Shown here: piece by piece, positions 18,224 to 25,746 of the stretch
Layout of the letters: each line of letters opens with the position of its first letter
Position numbering within the stretch: the first letter of the stretch is position 1
Source: Vogesella oryzae
GTDB taxonomy: Bacteria > Pseudomonadota > Gammaproteobacteria > Burkholderiales > Chromobacteriaceae
NCBI RefSeq assembly: GCF_902829295.1
Contig: NZ_CADEPL010000054.1
Span: forward strand, 30,001 to 64,969
Length of the DNA stretch: 34,969 bases
Direction: 5' to 3'
The notes under the pieces: generated by a model
What the model saw: the letters and a program-made list of their open reading frames with translations, nothing else
Database searches by the model: none
What the model was told of the DNA's origin: nothing
Translations under genes and position numbers: made by a program

Positions 18224-18766
18224 ATGACCACACCTCTCGAGTTTGCCCGCGCGCTGGCGCCCAAGCTGGCCGGCTATTGCTGGGCCATCGGCGGCAGCAC
18301 CTTGCTGCAGCAGCTGGACCTGGTGGAACAGCCGCGCGACCTGGACATCGTCACCACCGCCGCCGACTTTGCCGCCGTGCGCGCGCTGCTGGCGACGATC
18401 GCCAGCGACATCACCCCGCCGCCCCATCCGCAGTTCACCACCCCGCACTTCGCCCGCTTCGATGCCGGCGACGGGCTGACGGTGGACCTGATGGCGGAGA
18501 TGACCATCAAGCTGGACAAGGGCAGCTACCGCTGGTCGTTCGATGCCGGCGCGCTGCAGCAAGCCAATGGTCTGCCATGGTGTCTGGCGGAAGACTGGGC
18601 GCTGTTGTACCGGTTGATGCAGCGCGAGGAACAGACCGAGGCGCTGGACGAGTGGCTGGAAGAACACGGCGTGCAGCATCCGCAGCGGATTGCGGCCAAC
18701 CTGTTTGCCGGCTATCCGGAGAAAATGCTGCAACCGCCGCCGGCGTGGTGGCCGTGGGAAGAATGA
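18224..18766 (+). CDS. Small nucleotidyltransferase-fold protein
   Basis: 180 residues. It shows the minimal nucleotidyltransferase signature: an AIGGS motif (Gly23-Gly24-Ser25) on a turn after the first helix, then PRDLDIVT with Asp39 and Asp41 as the metal-binding pair 14-16 residues later. A third acidic residue may be Asp or Glu in LTVDLMAEMT (about 86-95). The C-terminal half is helical and ends in a Trp/Pro-rich tail (PPPAWWPWEE). Related folds include aminoglycoside nucleotidyltransferases, AbiEii/MenT-type toxins and uncharacterised housekeeping enzymes. No antitoxin-like partner is adjacent: the upstream neighbour is slyX and the downstream gene overlaps by four bases (ATGA). The fold call is moderately firm; activity and substrate are unknown. 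Confidence 0.7.
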   Translation: MTTPLEFARALAPKLAGYCWAIGGSTLLQQLDLVEQPRDLDIVTTAADFAAVRALLATIASDITPPPHPQFTTPHFARFDAGDGLTVDLMAEMTIKLDKGSYRWSFDAGALQQANGLPWCLAEDWALLYRLMQREEQTEALDEWLEEHGVQHPQRIAANLFAGYPEKMLQPPPAWWPWEE

Positions 18767-19530
18767 ATACGCGCGCGCGCTCCGCAATCCGCTGCGGTTA
18801 CCGCTGGCTGATCGGCAGCGTACTGTGTGGCTTGAGCATGTCGGCCTTTGCAGACAAAGTTGTCAACCTGGCGACCACCGATTATCCGCCCTACTTTGCC
18901 GCCCAGTTGCCGGAGGATGGCGCCGTGGCCGCCATTACCCGGGCCGCGCTGGCCAAACAAGGCTACCGCCTGGTCCTGCATTACCGGCCGTGGGCCCGGC
19001 TGATGGCCGAAGTCCGGAGCGGACAATACGATGGGGTGATGGCGGTGTGGTTCGATGACACCCGTGCCCGGTATCTTGCGTACAGCCATCCGCTAGTCAA
19101 CTCGGTGATCGGTTTTTACGGCAACCGGCGCAAGCCGATTGATGTCCGGTCGCTGGCCACCTTGCGCAGCTACCAGATCGGCACGGTGAGCGACTACAAG
19201 AATCCCGATGCCTTCACCGCGGCCCACTTGCAGGAAGTGCCGGCCGATGACGACCTGACCAACCTGAAGAAGCTGGCCGTCGGCAGGCTGGATCTGGTGC
19301 TGATCGACAAGGTGGTGGCCAACCACCTGTTGCCCTCGCTGCCCACCCGTCTGTCGGCCGAGCTGGAATGGCGCGACCCGCCCGTGGCGACCATGCCGCT
19401 GTATGTCGGTTTCAGCAGGGCCCGCCCCGAAACGGCCGAGCGACTGGCTGCGTTCAATGCCGGCCTGGCCAGCCTGCGCAAAAGCGGCGAACTCAAGCAT
19501 ATTATCCAGCGTTTCAAGCTCGCCCAATAA
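18763..19530 (+). CDS. Periplasmic solute-binding protein, family 3 (amino-acid type)
   Basis: 255 residues. A signal peptide ends near AFA-DKV (about residue 30). The mature protein is an SBP_bac_3 fold: NLATTDYPPYFA opens the first lobe, RPWARLMAEVRSGQYDGVMAVWFDDTRARYLAYSHPLV contains the conserved 'variant of D-G' strand and helix, and LAVGRLDLVLIDKVVA forms the second lobe. Such proteins bind polar amino acids or related solutes, but no permease or ATPase gene is nearby. A transporter elsewhere, or a sensory role, is possible; many such orphans carry the 'YxPY...G' start seen here. The ATG at 18763 overlaps the upstream stop by four bases and sets the start. The transcript ends at a strong terminator. 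Confidence 0.85.
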   Translation: MNTRARSAIRCGYRWLIGSVLCGLSMSAFADKVVNLATTDYPPYFAAQLPEDGAVAAITRAALAKQGYRLVLHYRPWARLMAEVRSGQYDGVMAVWFDDTRARYLAYSHPLVNSVIGFYGNRRKPIDVRSLATLRSYQIGTVSDYKNPDAFTAAHLQEVPADDDLTNLKKLAVGRLDLVLIDKVVANHLLPSLPTRLSAELEWRDPPVATMPLYVGFSRARPETAERLAAFNAGLASLRKSGELKHIIQRFKLAQ

Positions 19531-19534
19531 CGCA

Positions 19535-19562
19535 CGGCCGGTCCACTGACCGGCCGATTTTC
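19535..19562 (+). terminator. Terminator of the slyX operon
   Basis: CGGCCGGTC (19535-19543), CACT loop, GACCGGCCG (19548-19556), then ATTTTC. It also faces the convergent aqpS stop at 19580 and may slow transcription from that side. Confidence 0.8.
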
Positions 19563-19579
19563 TGGCTGGGGTCGCCGCC

Positions 19580-20239
19580 TCAGGCGGCAGATTCTGTAAA
19601 CAACCAGCTCCCCAGCCCACCGCCCAGCGCCGCACCAGCCAGCTGGGCCACGACAAAACCGGCCACATCCTGCGGGCGGATGCCGGCAAAGGTATCCGTC
19701 AGGCTGCGTGCCAGCGTCACCGCCGGATTGGCAAACGAAGTCGAGGCGGTAAACCAGTACGCGGCCACGATATACAAGGCCACCAGCACAGGCACCTTGT
19801 CGCGCGCATGGCGCACGCCGCCGAGGATGGTGAGCAGCAGCCCGGCGGTCGCCACGCCTTCCGCCAGCCATTGCGGCCAACCAGTGCGCACGTGCTGCGA
19901 CAGCTGCCACAGCGGTAGTTCGAACATGGCATGCGCCAACCATACCCCCAGTACCGCGCCGGCGACCTGGCACAGCAGGTAGGGCAGCAGCCGGCCCGCC
20001 GGCAGTTCGCCACGCCAGGCCATCACCAGGCTCACCGCCGGGTTGAAGTGCGCCCCGGACAGCGGTCCGAGCAGCGTAATCAGTACCAGCAGCCCGGCAC
20101 CGGTAGCCAGTGCATTGGCCAGCAGCGCCACCGCCACGTTACCAGCGGCCAACTGCTGCGCCATGATGCCGGAGCCGACCACCACCGCCAGCAGCAGCGC
20201 CGTGCCCAGCGCCTCTGCCACGTATGCACGCGCGTTCAT
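19580..20239 (-). CDS. MIP/aquaporin-family channel of an arsenic operon (AqpS-like)
   Basis: 219 residues with six membrane helices and two half-membrane loops. The two constriction motifs read NPAVS (about 66-70) and NPAVT (about 170-174). It is the last gene of arsR-arsI-arsC-aqpS, its start overlapping the arsC stop by four bases (ATGA). In Sinorhizobium meliloti an aquaglyceroporin, AqpS, replaces the ArsB pump and lets As(III) made by ArsC flow out down its gradient. The same role is inferred here because no arsB, acr3 or arsA lies in the operon. The small size and short loops differ from GlpF, so water/glycerol specificity is not predicted. Confidence 0.85.
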   Translation of the reverse strand: MNARAYVAEALGTALLLAVVVGSGIMAQQLAAGNVAVALLANALATGAGLLVLITLLGPLSGAHFNPAVSLVMAWRGELPAGRLLPYLLCQVAGAVLGVWLAHAMFELPLWQLSQHVRTGWPQWLAEGVATAGLLLTILGGVRHARDKVPVLVALYIVAAYWFTASTSFANPAVTLARSLTDTFAGIRPQDVAGFVVAQLAGAALGGGLGSWLFTESAA

Positions 20240-20730
20240 TGCTGGCCGATCTCCGCCAGTTTCTGCCGCAATGCCAGTGCATCCAGCTTGTCTACCGGCA
20301 GCGACATGAACAGCTCCACGCGGCGCTTGAGGATCATGAATGCCTTGGCAAAGGCGGCCATGGCTTCTTCGTCGTTGCTGCCAACCCCGGCCGGATCATC
20401 CACACCCCAGTGCGCGCGCATCGGGTGGCCCGGCCAGACCGGGCACGCCTCGCCATCGGCATTACCGCACACGGTGAACACGAAATCCATCTGCGGCGCA
20501 TCCGGCAGCGCGAACTCGTCCCAGCTCTTGCTGCGGTAGCCTTCGCTGACCAGGCCATGCTTGGCCAGCGTCTGCAGCGCGTAGGGATTGACCTTGCCGG
20601 TGGGCTGGCTGCCGGCGCTGTAGCCCTTGAAGCGGCCCTGCCCCAGGTGGTTGATCAGCGCTTCGCCCAGAATGCTGCGCGCCGAGTTGCCGGTGCAGAG
20701 AATCAGTACGTTGTAGACCTTGTCAGTCAC
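20236..20730 (-). CDS. arsC: Arsenate reductase ArsC, thioredoxin-coupled low-molecular-weight phosphatase type
   Basis: 164 residues from a GTG start. The P-loop CTGNSARS (Cys12 to Arg18, CX5R) lies in VLILCTGNSARSILGEA, as in LMW tyrosine phosphatases. Two more cysteines, Cys88 and Cys96 in TVCGNADGEACPVWPG, match the relay pair of Staphylococcus-type ArsC, so reduction probably proceeds by an intramolecular disulfide cascade reset by thioredoxin. DDPAGVG carries the general-acid Asp region. The GTG at 20730 follows AAGGAAGACCC and overlaps the arsI stop by eight bases. The open frame reaches further upstream inside arsI but that part is not ArsC-like. Product As(III) would leave through the downstream aquaporin. 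Confidence 0.92.
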   Translation of the reverse strand: MTDKVYNVLILCTGNSARSILGEALINHLGQGRFKGYSAGSQPTGKVNPYALQTLAKHGLVSEGYRSKSWDEFALPDAPQMDFVFTVCGNADGEACPVWPGHPMRAHWGVDDPAGVGSNDEEAMAAFAKAFMILKRRVELFMSLPVDKLDALALRQKLAEIGQQ

Positions 20731-21301
20731 GGGTCTTCCTTTCCTTGGAAACAATGGCTTCGATGTTCTTGCGGCTGATGAGCTGGATCTTCTGCGGCGC
20801 CGGCGCACAGCAGGCCGCGCTATCGGCACTGCCGGCGGCCGGAGTGCAGCAGGCATCGCTACTGGCCAGTGCTGCCGGCGCCGGGGCGCAACAGCTGTCG
20901 GGGTTGGCCGCTGCCGTAGCATCCGCATCGCTGTAGGTCGGGGCGCTGTCCAGCGTGTGGTAGGTCTCCCAGGCGATGCCGGACGGGTCCTGCACCCAGT
21001 GCTTGTCGGACCGGGCGTAGCAGCAGGTGGCGCCCTCCTCGCTCAGCGCCGCCATGCCGGCGGCGTCGATGCGCTGTTTCAGCTCGGCCAGCTCGTCGGC
21101 GTTTTCGGCCTGGATGCCGAGGTGATCCAGCCCGGCCCGGGCGCCGCGCTGGCTGATGGCAAAGTTGACGCGCGGGTCATCCAGCAGCCACTTGGCGTAG
21201 TCCGGTTTGTGCACCGTCGGCTCGGCGCCGAACAGCGCGTTGTAGAAGCGGATGCTGGTGGCCAGATCATCCACCGCCACGTGAATATGCAGACGTTTCA
21301 T
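20723..21301 (-). CDS. arsI: ArsI/CadI-type vicinal-oxygen-chelate protein with cysteine-pair tail
   Basis: 192 residues. Residues 1-118 are a glyoxalase/bleomycin-resistance domain: the metal ligand His5 or His7 in MKRLHIHVAVDD, His60 in GLDHLGIQAE, Glu112 in IAWETYHT, and the vicinal pair Cys93-Cys94 in GATCCYARSDKHW. This is the ArsI pattern, an Fe(II) dioxygenase that cleaves the C-As bond of trivalent methyl- or aryl-arsenicals to As(III). Residues 125-168 form an Ala/Pro/Ser-rich tail with three further CC pairs (137-138, 151-152, 164-165), then a basic end. The tail may collect thiophilic metalloids or metals. CadI (cadmium-induced) proteins share the fold, so the substrate is not certain. 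AGGAG precedes the ATG; the gap to arsR is 14 bases. Confidence 0.85.
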   Translation of the reverse strand: MKRLHIHVAVDDLATSIRFYNALFGAEPTVHKPDYAKWLLDDPRVNFAISQRGARAGLDHLGIQAENADELAELKQRIDAAGMAALSEEGATCCYARSDKHWVQDPSGIAWETYHTLDSAPTYSDADATAAANPDSCCAPAPAALASSDACCTPAAGSADSAACCAPAPQKIQLISRKNIEAIVSKERKTRD

Positions 21302-21315
21302 GACAGTTCTCCTGT

Positions 21316-21624
21316 TCAGCAACCGCAGCCATCGGCGTTGGAGGCGCGGCAGCAGTTTTCGGTGAGGTAGCCCAGCAGGCCGTTCATGGCGGCAAAGTTG
21401 GCCGCATAGATCACGAAGCGGCCATCCTGGCGGCCTTCGATCAGGCCGGCATTGGCCAGCTCTTTCAGGTGGAAGGACAGCGTGGCCGGCGCGCAGTCCA
21501 GCGCGGACGCCAGTTCGCCGGCGGCGCGGCCGGCCGGACCGGCTTCCACCAGCTGGCGGAACACCGCCAGCCGTGTGTCTTGTGCCAGTGCGGCCAACAT
21601 CTTGACGGCAGATTTGGTTTCCAT
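21316..21624 (-). CDS. arsR: ArsR-family arsenic-responsive repressor
   Basis: 102 residues with a winged helix-turn-helix. LASALDCAPATLSFHLKEL (about 38-56) holds the recognition helix, and RFVIYAANF is the wing. The cysteines CC at 91-92 with Cys100 and Cys102 at the extreme C-terminus form an As(III) site like that of Acidithiobacillus ferrooxidans ArsR (Cys95/96/102), and unlike the CVC site in helix alpha3 of plasmid R773 ArsR. It should bind as a dimer to the operator at 21627-21650, block the promoter, and release on As(III). It is the first gene of arsR-arsI-arsC-aqpS. No Shine-Dalgarno sequence is visible before the ATG at 21624. Confidence 0.92.
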   Translation of the reverse strand: METKSAVKMLAALAQDTRLAVFRQLVEAGPAGRAAGELASALDCAPATLSFHLKELANAGLIEGRQDGRFVIYAANFAAMNGLLGYLTENCCRASNADGCGC

Positions 21625-21626
21625 AT

Positions 21627-21650
21627 TTTGACAATCATCGAAATATCAAA
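21627..21650 (-). promoter_or_regulatory. Candidate ArsR operator
   Basis: Inverted repeat TTTGA-N14-TCAAA, AT-rich against a GC-rich background, immediately upstream of arsR and covering the predicted transcription start. Its inner part (ATTTCGATGAT) is also near-symmetric. Confidence 0.5.
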
Positions 21651-21653
21651 GCC

Positions 21654-21683
21654 ATTATTCCCGACAAGCGCCGTGCCTGGCAA
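21654..21683 (-). promoter_or_regulatory. ars operon promoter
   Basis: On the minus strand TTGCCA (21683-21678), 18-base spacer, AATAAT (21659-21654). Both boxes match sigma70 consensus at five of six positions. Transcription would start near 21647, inside the operator. Confidence 0.6.
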
Positions 21684-21692
21684 GCCACCCAT

Positions 21693-21717
21693 ACAAAAAC
21701 CGCCCCGGAGGGCGGTT
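21693..21717 (-). terminator. Terminator of the EamA transporter gene
   Basis: On the minus strand AACCGCCC, four-base loop, GGGCGGTT, then TTTGT. The eight-pair stem (21698-21705 with 21710-21717) lies 15 bases after the transporter stop and insulates the ars promoter. Confidence 0.85.
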
Positions 21718-21732
21718 CGGCAGCAGCGCGAC

Positions 21733-22632
21733 TCAGGGCGCGGCGTTAGGCTTGGCGATGATGCGGCCGGACATCAGGCTGGCACTGGCGATCAGCAGGC
21801 CACCCAGCCACTCCTGCGGCTTCATCGCCTCGCCGGCGAGAAAATAGGCGGAGATGGCGGCAAACACCAGCTCCAGCAGCATCAGCGTCATTACCTGGGT
21901 TGCAGGCAGAATCGACAGCCCGTGCAGCGAGATGATGCTGGTGGCCAGCAGGGTGACACCCAGCGCCAGCACGATCAGCGCCACATCCGGCTGCGCCAGC
22001 TGCGCCATTTCCCCGACCAGTTGGCCGCGCCACAACAGGGACACCAGCCCGCAGCCGGCCACGCCCAGCCACACCATCGCCGACTTCAGCGCTACCGGCA
22101 GCCCGTGCGCTTTTTTCGACAGCACATTGCCGAGCGCAAAACTGATGCCGCCGGACAGGGCCAGCCAGTCGGCGCGACTGGAGAAAATCTGGCCGCTGAA
22201 CAAGCCCGGCCGGTACAGGATCACCACCAAGCCGGTCAGCGACATCACTACCACCAGCCAGCCGATGCGACTGAGGCGCTCGTGCAGCAGCAGCCGCGAG
22301 AACAGCGCGCTCCACAGCGGCGACAGATAGAACAGCAACAGCACCCGCATCACCTCGCCCTCGGCCACCGCCCAGGTGTAGGCAAAGTTGCACCAGCCAT
22401 AGAGAAAGGCGAGCAACAGCAGAATGGGTTCGAATCTCGCCTCGCGGCGGAACACATCGCGGTATATCGTCACGCCGATGATGGTGGCGACGATATACAC
22501 CGACAGCGAGGTGGCGGCGGTGCTGAAACCGGTGCCGTGCAAGTGACGGAACGGGTACCACATCAATCCCCACACCAGCGCCGTGGTAATGGCACAGCTC
22601 ACGGCGAGCAGCTTTTGTTTTACAAAATCCAT
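21733..22632 (-). CDS. EamA/DMT-superfamily exporter
   Basis: 299 residues with ten predicted membrane helices in two repeated halves (EamA repeats, about 8-140 and 155-290). The first helix is AVSCAITTALVWGLMWYPF; the fourth-fifth helix region FAYTWAVAEGEVMRVLLLFYLSPLWSALF carries the typical EamA pattern, mirrored by TSIISLHGLSILPATQVMTLMLLELVFAAI in the second half. Members export amino acids and other metabolites or take up small solutes; substrate unknown. It is divergent from dapC with only 58 bases between starts, so a shared regulatory region is likely, and amino-acid export would suit the neighbourhood. The ATG at 22632 follows AGTAAGAAAATACA, a weak ribosome site. It ends in a clear terminator. 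Confidence 0.85.
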   Translation of the reverse strand: MDFVKQKLLAVSCAITTALVWGLMWYPFRHLHGTGFSTAATSLSVYIVATIIGVTIYRDVFRREARFEPILLLLAFLYGWCNFAYTWAVAEGEVMRVLLLFYLSPLWSALFSRLLLHERLSRIGWLVVVMSLTGLVVILYRPGLFSGQIFSSRADWLALSGGISFALGNVLSKKAHGLPVALKSAMVWLGVAGCGLVSLLWRGQLVGEMAQLAQPDVALIVLALGVTLLATSIISLHGLSILPATQVMTLMLLELVFAAISAYFLAGEAMKPQEWLGGLLIASASLMSGRIIAKPNAAP

Positions 22633-22690
22633 TGTATTTTCTTACTATTGCTGTTTTTGTTGCACCGCAAATCCCGCGAGGAAGTCCGCG

Positions 22691-23875
22691 TTGAATCCGC
22701 ATCTTGAGTTGCTGCACCCCTACCCGTTCCAGCGCCTGCGCCAGCTGCTTGCCGGCGTAACGCCTCCCGCCGACAAAGCCCACATCAACCTGTCGATCGG
22801 CGAGCCGAAACACCCGACGCCCGAGGTGGTGAAACAGGCGTTGATCGGTGCGCTGGATGGTCTGGCCGCCTATCCGGCGACGCTGGGTAGCGAAGCCTTG
22901 CGCCGCGCCTGCGCCGACTGGCTGGCGCGCCGCTATCAGGTCACCGTTGATCCGGCCCGCGAACTGCTGCCGGTATGCGGCAGCCGCGAGGCGCTGTTTT
23001 CCTTTGTGCAGGCCGTGATCGACCCGCGCGGCGATGACAAACCGGTTGTGATTTCACCCAACCCGTTCTACCAGATTTATGAAGGCGCCGCACTGCTCGC
23101 CGGGGCAGTTCCCCACTACGTGAATTGTGTGGCGGCCAACCGCTTCCAGCCGGACTGGAGCAGCGTCAGCGAGGCCGTCTGGCAGCGTACCCAGGTGGTC
23201 ATCGTGTGCAGCCCGGGCAACCCCACCGGCGCGGTGATGTCGCTGGATGACTGGCGCGAGCTGTTCGCGCTGTCCGACCGCTACGGCTTCGTCATCGCCA
23301 GCGACGAGTGCTATTCCGAGATCTATTTTGACACCCCGCCGCTGGGCGGGCTGGAGGCGGCACGCCTGCTGGGCCGCAGCCACGAGCGGCTGGTGATGTT
23401 CACCAGCCTGTCCAAGCGCTCCAATGCGCCAGGCCTGCGTTCCGGCTTTGTTGCCGGTGACGCCGCCATCCTGGAAAAATTCCTGCTATACCGCACCTAC
23501 CACGGCAGCGCCATGAGCCTGACGGTACAGGAGGCCAGCATCGCCGCCTGGCAGGACGAAGCGCACGTAGTGGACAACCGCGCAGCCTACGCCGCCAAGT
23601 TCTCCGCCGTGACCGAGCGCATCGGCAAGCTACTGCCAGTCAGCCGTCCGGATGCCGGCTTTTACCTGTGGGCCGAAGTGCCCGGGGGCGACGACGTCGC
23701 CTTTGCCCGTGAACTGTTTGCCCGCGAACACATTACCGTACTGCCCGGCAGTTTCCTGGCGCGCGACGCCCACGGCGTCAACCCGGGCGCCGGCCGCGTG
23801 CGCCTGGCGCTGGTGGCGCCACTGGCCGAGTGTGTTGCCGCGGCCGAACGTATCGAACAATTTACCAACCGATAA
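22691..23875 (+). CDS. dapC: Succinyldiaminopimelate transaminase DapC
   Basis: 394 residues from a TTG start. It is a class I/II PLP aminotransferase that converts N-succinyl-2-amino-6-ketopimelate and glutamate to N-succinyl-LL-diaminopimelate in lysine and peptidoglycan synthesis. Seen: [13 protein letters not shown] near the N-terminus (family Gly), SPGNPTGAV (Asn near 180), [11 protein letters not shown] with the PLP-nitrogen Asp, the Schiff-base Lys242 in [17 protein letters not shown], and a late Arg in GRVRLALV for the substrate carboxylate. TTG at 22691 is chosen because AGGA lies eight bases ahead (22679-22682) and the protein begins [15 protein letters not shown] as other DapCs do. 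It is followed by dapD 56 bases downstream, which supports dapC over a general aspartate transaminase. Confidence 0.93.
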   Translation: MNPHLELLHPYPFQRLRQLLAGVTPPADKAHINLSIGEPKHPTPEVVKQALIGALDGLAAYPATLGSEALRRACADWLARRYQVTVDPARELLPVCGSREALFSFVQAVIDPRGDDKPVVISPNPFYQIYEGAALLAGAVPHYVNCVAANRFQPDWSSVSEAVWQRTQVVIVCSPGNPTGAVMSLDDWRELFALSDRYGFVIASDECYSEIYFDTPPLGGLEAARLLGRSHERLVMFTSLSKRSNAPGLRSGFVAGDAAILEKFLLYRTYHGSAMSLTVQEASIAAWQDEAHVVDNRAAYAAKFSAVTERIGKLLPVSRPDAGFYLWAEVPGGDDVAFARELFAREHITVLPGSFLARDAHGVNPGAGRVRLALVAPLAECVAAAERIEQFTNR

Positions 23876-23931
23876 TAAATAAACAGGTTACCCCCATGAC
23901 AACGATTCATATCGCCCAAGGACTGAACCAC

Positions 23932-24753
23932 ATGCATCCGATCCAGCCCATCATCGAAGCCGCGTTCGAAGACCGCGCCAACATCACCCCGGCTACCGTT
24001 TCCGCAGAGCTGAAAGCCGCCATCGAGCAGGTCATCGCCGAGCTGGATAACGGCCAACTGCGCGTGGCCGAGAAGATCGACGGCGAGTGGGTCGTCAACC
24101 AGTGGGCGAAGAAGGCCGTACTGCTGTCGTTCCGCATCCGCGACAACGAAGTAATGGATGACGGCGTTAGCCGCTACTTCGACAAGGTCGACACCAAGTT
24201 CGCCGACTGGAACGAGCAGCAGTTCCGCAACAGCGGCTTCCGCGCGGTTCCGGGTGCCGTGGCACGCAAGGGCAGCTTCATCGCAAAAAACACCGTGCTG
24301 ATGCCGTCCTTCGTCAACATCGGCGCCTTCGTCGATGAAGGCACCATGGTCGATACCTGGGCCACCGTCGGCAGCTGCGCCCAGATCGGCAAGAACGTGC
24401 ACCTGTCCGGCGGCGTCGGCATCGGTGGCGTACTGGAGCCGCTGCAGGCCAACCCGACCATCATCGAAGACAACTGCTTCATCGGCGCCCGCTCCGAAAT
24501 CGTGGAAGGCGTGATCGTTGGCGAAGGCTCGGTGATTTCGATGGGTGTGTTCATCGGCCAATCCACCAAGATCTACGATCGCGAAACCGGCGAAGTACAT
24601 TACGGCAAGGTGCCGCCGGGCTCGGTGGTGGTTTCCGGCAGCCTGCCGTCCAAGGATGGCAGCCACAGCCTGTACTGCGCGGTGATCGTGAAGAAGGTGG
24701 ATGCGCAGACCCGCAGCAAGACCAGCATCAACGATCTGCTGCGCGGCGTGTAA
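23932..24753 (+). CDS. dapD: DapD, tetrahydrodipicolinate N-succinyltransferase
   Basis: 273 residues, one short of E. coli DapD. It succinylates tetrahydrodipicolinate with succinyl-CoA, the step before DapC. A helical N-terminal domain (1-100, [14 protein letters not shown]) precedes a left-handed beta-helix of hexapeptide repeats (about 110-240: [20 protein letters not shown] through [14 protein letters not shown]), then a short C-terminal strand region [13 protein letters not shown] homotrimer is expected. The ATG at 23932 has AAGGA nine bases upstream and matches the family N-terminus. An alternative ATG at 23896 ([10 protein letters not shown]) would add 12 residues and cannot be excluded. 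Confidence 0.95.
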   Translation: MHPIQPIIEAAFEDRANITPATVSAELKAAIEQVIAELDNGQLRVAEKIDGEWVVNQWAKKAVLLSFRIRDNEVMDDGVSRYFDKVDTKFADWNEQQFRNSGFRAVPGAVARKGSFIAKNTVLMPSFVNIGAFVDEGTMVDTWATVGSCAQIGKNVHLSGGVGIGGVLEPLQANPTIIEDNCFIGARSEIVEGVIVGEGSVISMGVFIGQSTKIYDRETGEVHYGKVPPGSVVVSGSLPSKDGSHSLYCAVIVKKVDAQTRSKTSINDLLRGV

Positions 24754-24846
24754 GCGCACCGACACAAACATCTGATCCGTCTGCGGTTTTTGTGAAAATT
24801 TGTCACCCCCGGTAACACTTTTTCCACAAAACTAGCACATTGGCAT

Positions 24847-24876
24847 TTGGCGCACTGCACACAAGACGGATAAAAT
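24847..24876 (+). promoter_or_regulatory. Candidate promoter of the mla operon
   Basis: TTGGCG (24847-24852), 18-base spacer, TAAAAT (24871-24876). It lies in the 180-base dapD-mlaF gap, whose first 120 bases are otherwise AT-rich and featureless to me. The start point would fall near 24883. Confidence 0.4.
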
Positions 24877-24878
24877 GC

Positions 24879-24912
24879 AAACAGGGAGTCGTGACTGCGG
24901 CTCCCTGTTTTT
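24879..24912 (+). terminator. Terminator of dapD, overlapping the predicted mla start point
   Basis: AAACAGGGAG (24879-24888), 12-base loop, CTCCCTGTTT (24901-24910), then TT. A ten-pair stem with a T run. It terminates read-through from dapD just ahead of mlaF. Confidence 0.75.
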
Positions 24913-24933
24913 CTGTTACCCACAGGACTCATT

Positions 24934-25746
24934 GTGCCTTCCGATAGTTTTATCACCCTTCGCAATGTCGGCTTTGCCTACGGCGACCGCCCCATCCTGC
25001 AGGATGTTTCGCTGTCGATCCCGCGCGGCAAACTGATTGCCATCATGGGTGGCAGCGGCAGCGGTAAAACCACGCTGCTACGCCTGATCTCCGGCCAGAT
25101 CCGCGCCCAGCATGGCGAGGTACTGGTCGCTGGCCAAGACGTTGGCCGCATGAATAATGCCGAGCTGTACCAGCACCGTCGCCGCATGGGCATGCTGTTC
25201 CAGTTTGGCGCGCTGTTTACCGATCTATCGGTCTTCGACAACGTGGCGTTTCCGCTACGGGAGCTGACCAAGCTTCCGGAAAGCGTCATCCACGATCTGG
25301 TACTGCTCAAGCTGGCCGCCGTCGGTTTGCGCGGCACTGAGAAGCTGATGCCGGCCGAGTTGTCCGGCGGCATGGCACGCCGCATCGCGCTGGCGCGCGC
25401 CATTGCCCTGGACCCGCAGCTGATGCTGTACGACGAACCGTTTACCGGTCTGGACCCGATTTCGCTCGGCACCATCGCGCTGCTGATCAAGAAGCTCAAC
25501 GACGCGCTGGGAACCACGTCGATCATGGTGACCCACGACGTACACAAATCGCTGGATATCGTCGACTACGTGTACTTTGTCGCCAATGGCCGCATCGTGG
25601 CCGAAGGCACGCCGGAACAGGTACGTCATGCCGACTCGCCGTGGCTGGCTCAGTTTGTGGCCGGCGAGCCCGACGGTCCGGTCCATTTCGCCTACCCGGC
25701 GGACGAGTCGCTGGCACAGGCGTTCGGCCTGCAGGAGAAAGCATGA
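24934..25746 (+). CDS. mlaF: MlaF, ATPase of the Mla phospholipid transporter
   Basis: 270 residues. It is a cytoplasmic ABC ATPase that powers the MlaFEDB complex, which moves phospholipids between the inner membrane and periplasmic MlaC to keep outer-membrane asymmetry. Walker A GGSGSGKTT is near 36-44, the signature LSGGMARR near 145, Walker B LMLYDEPFTGLDP near 165 and the switch His in MVTHD near 199. A C-terminal extension after residue 235, typical of MlaF, contacts the partner subunit. GTG start at 24934 with AGGA at 24923-24926. It heads the six-gene operon mlaFEDCBA; the stop overlaps the mlaE start (ATGA). Confidence 0.96.
   Translation: MPSDSFITLRNVGFAYGDRPILQDVSLSIPRGKLIAIMGGSGSGKTTLLRLISGQIRAQHGEVLVAGQDVGRMNNAELYQHRRRMGMLFQFGALFTDLSVFDNVAFPLRELTKLPESVIHDLVLLKLAAVGLRGTEKLMPAELSGGMARRIALARAIALDPQLMLYDEPFTGLDPISLGTIALLIKKLNDALGTTSIMVTHDVHKSLDIVDYVYFVANGRIVAEGTPEQVRHADSPWLAQFVAGEPDGPVHFAYPADESLAQAFGLQEKA

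Noticed and set aside
18224-18766. Nucleotidyltransferase gene as an AbiEii-type toxin of a toxin-antitoxin pair
   Set aside because: The upstream neighbour is slyX and the downstream gene is a secreted binding protein; no HTH-type antitoxin (AbiEi) is present.
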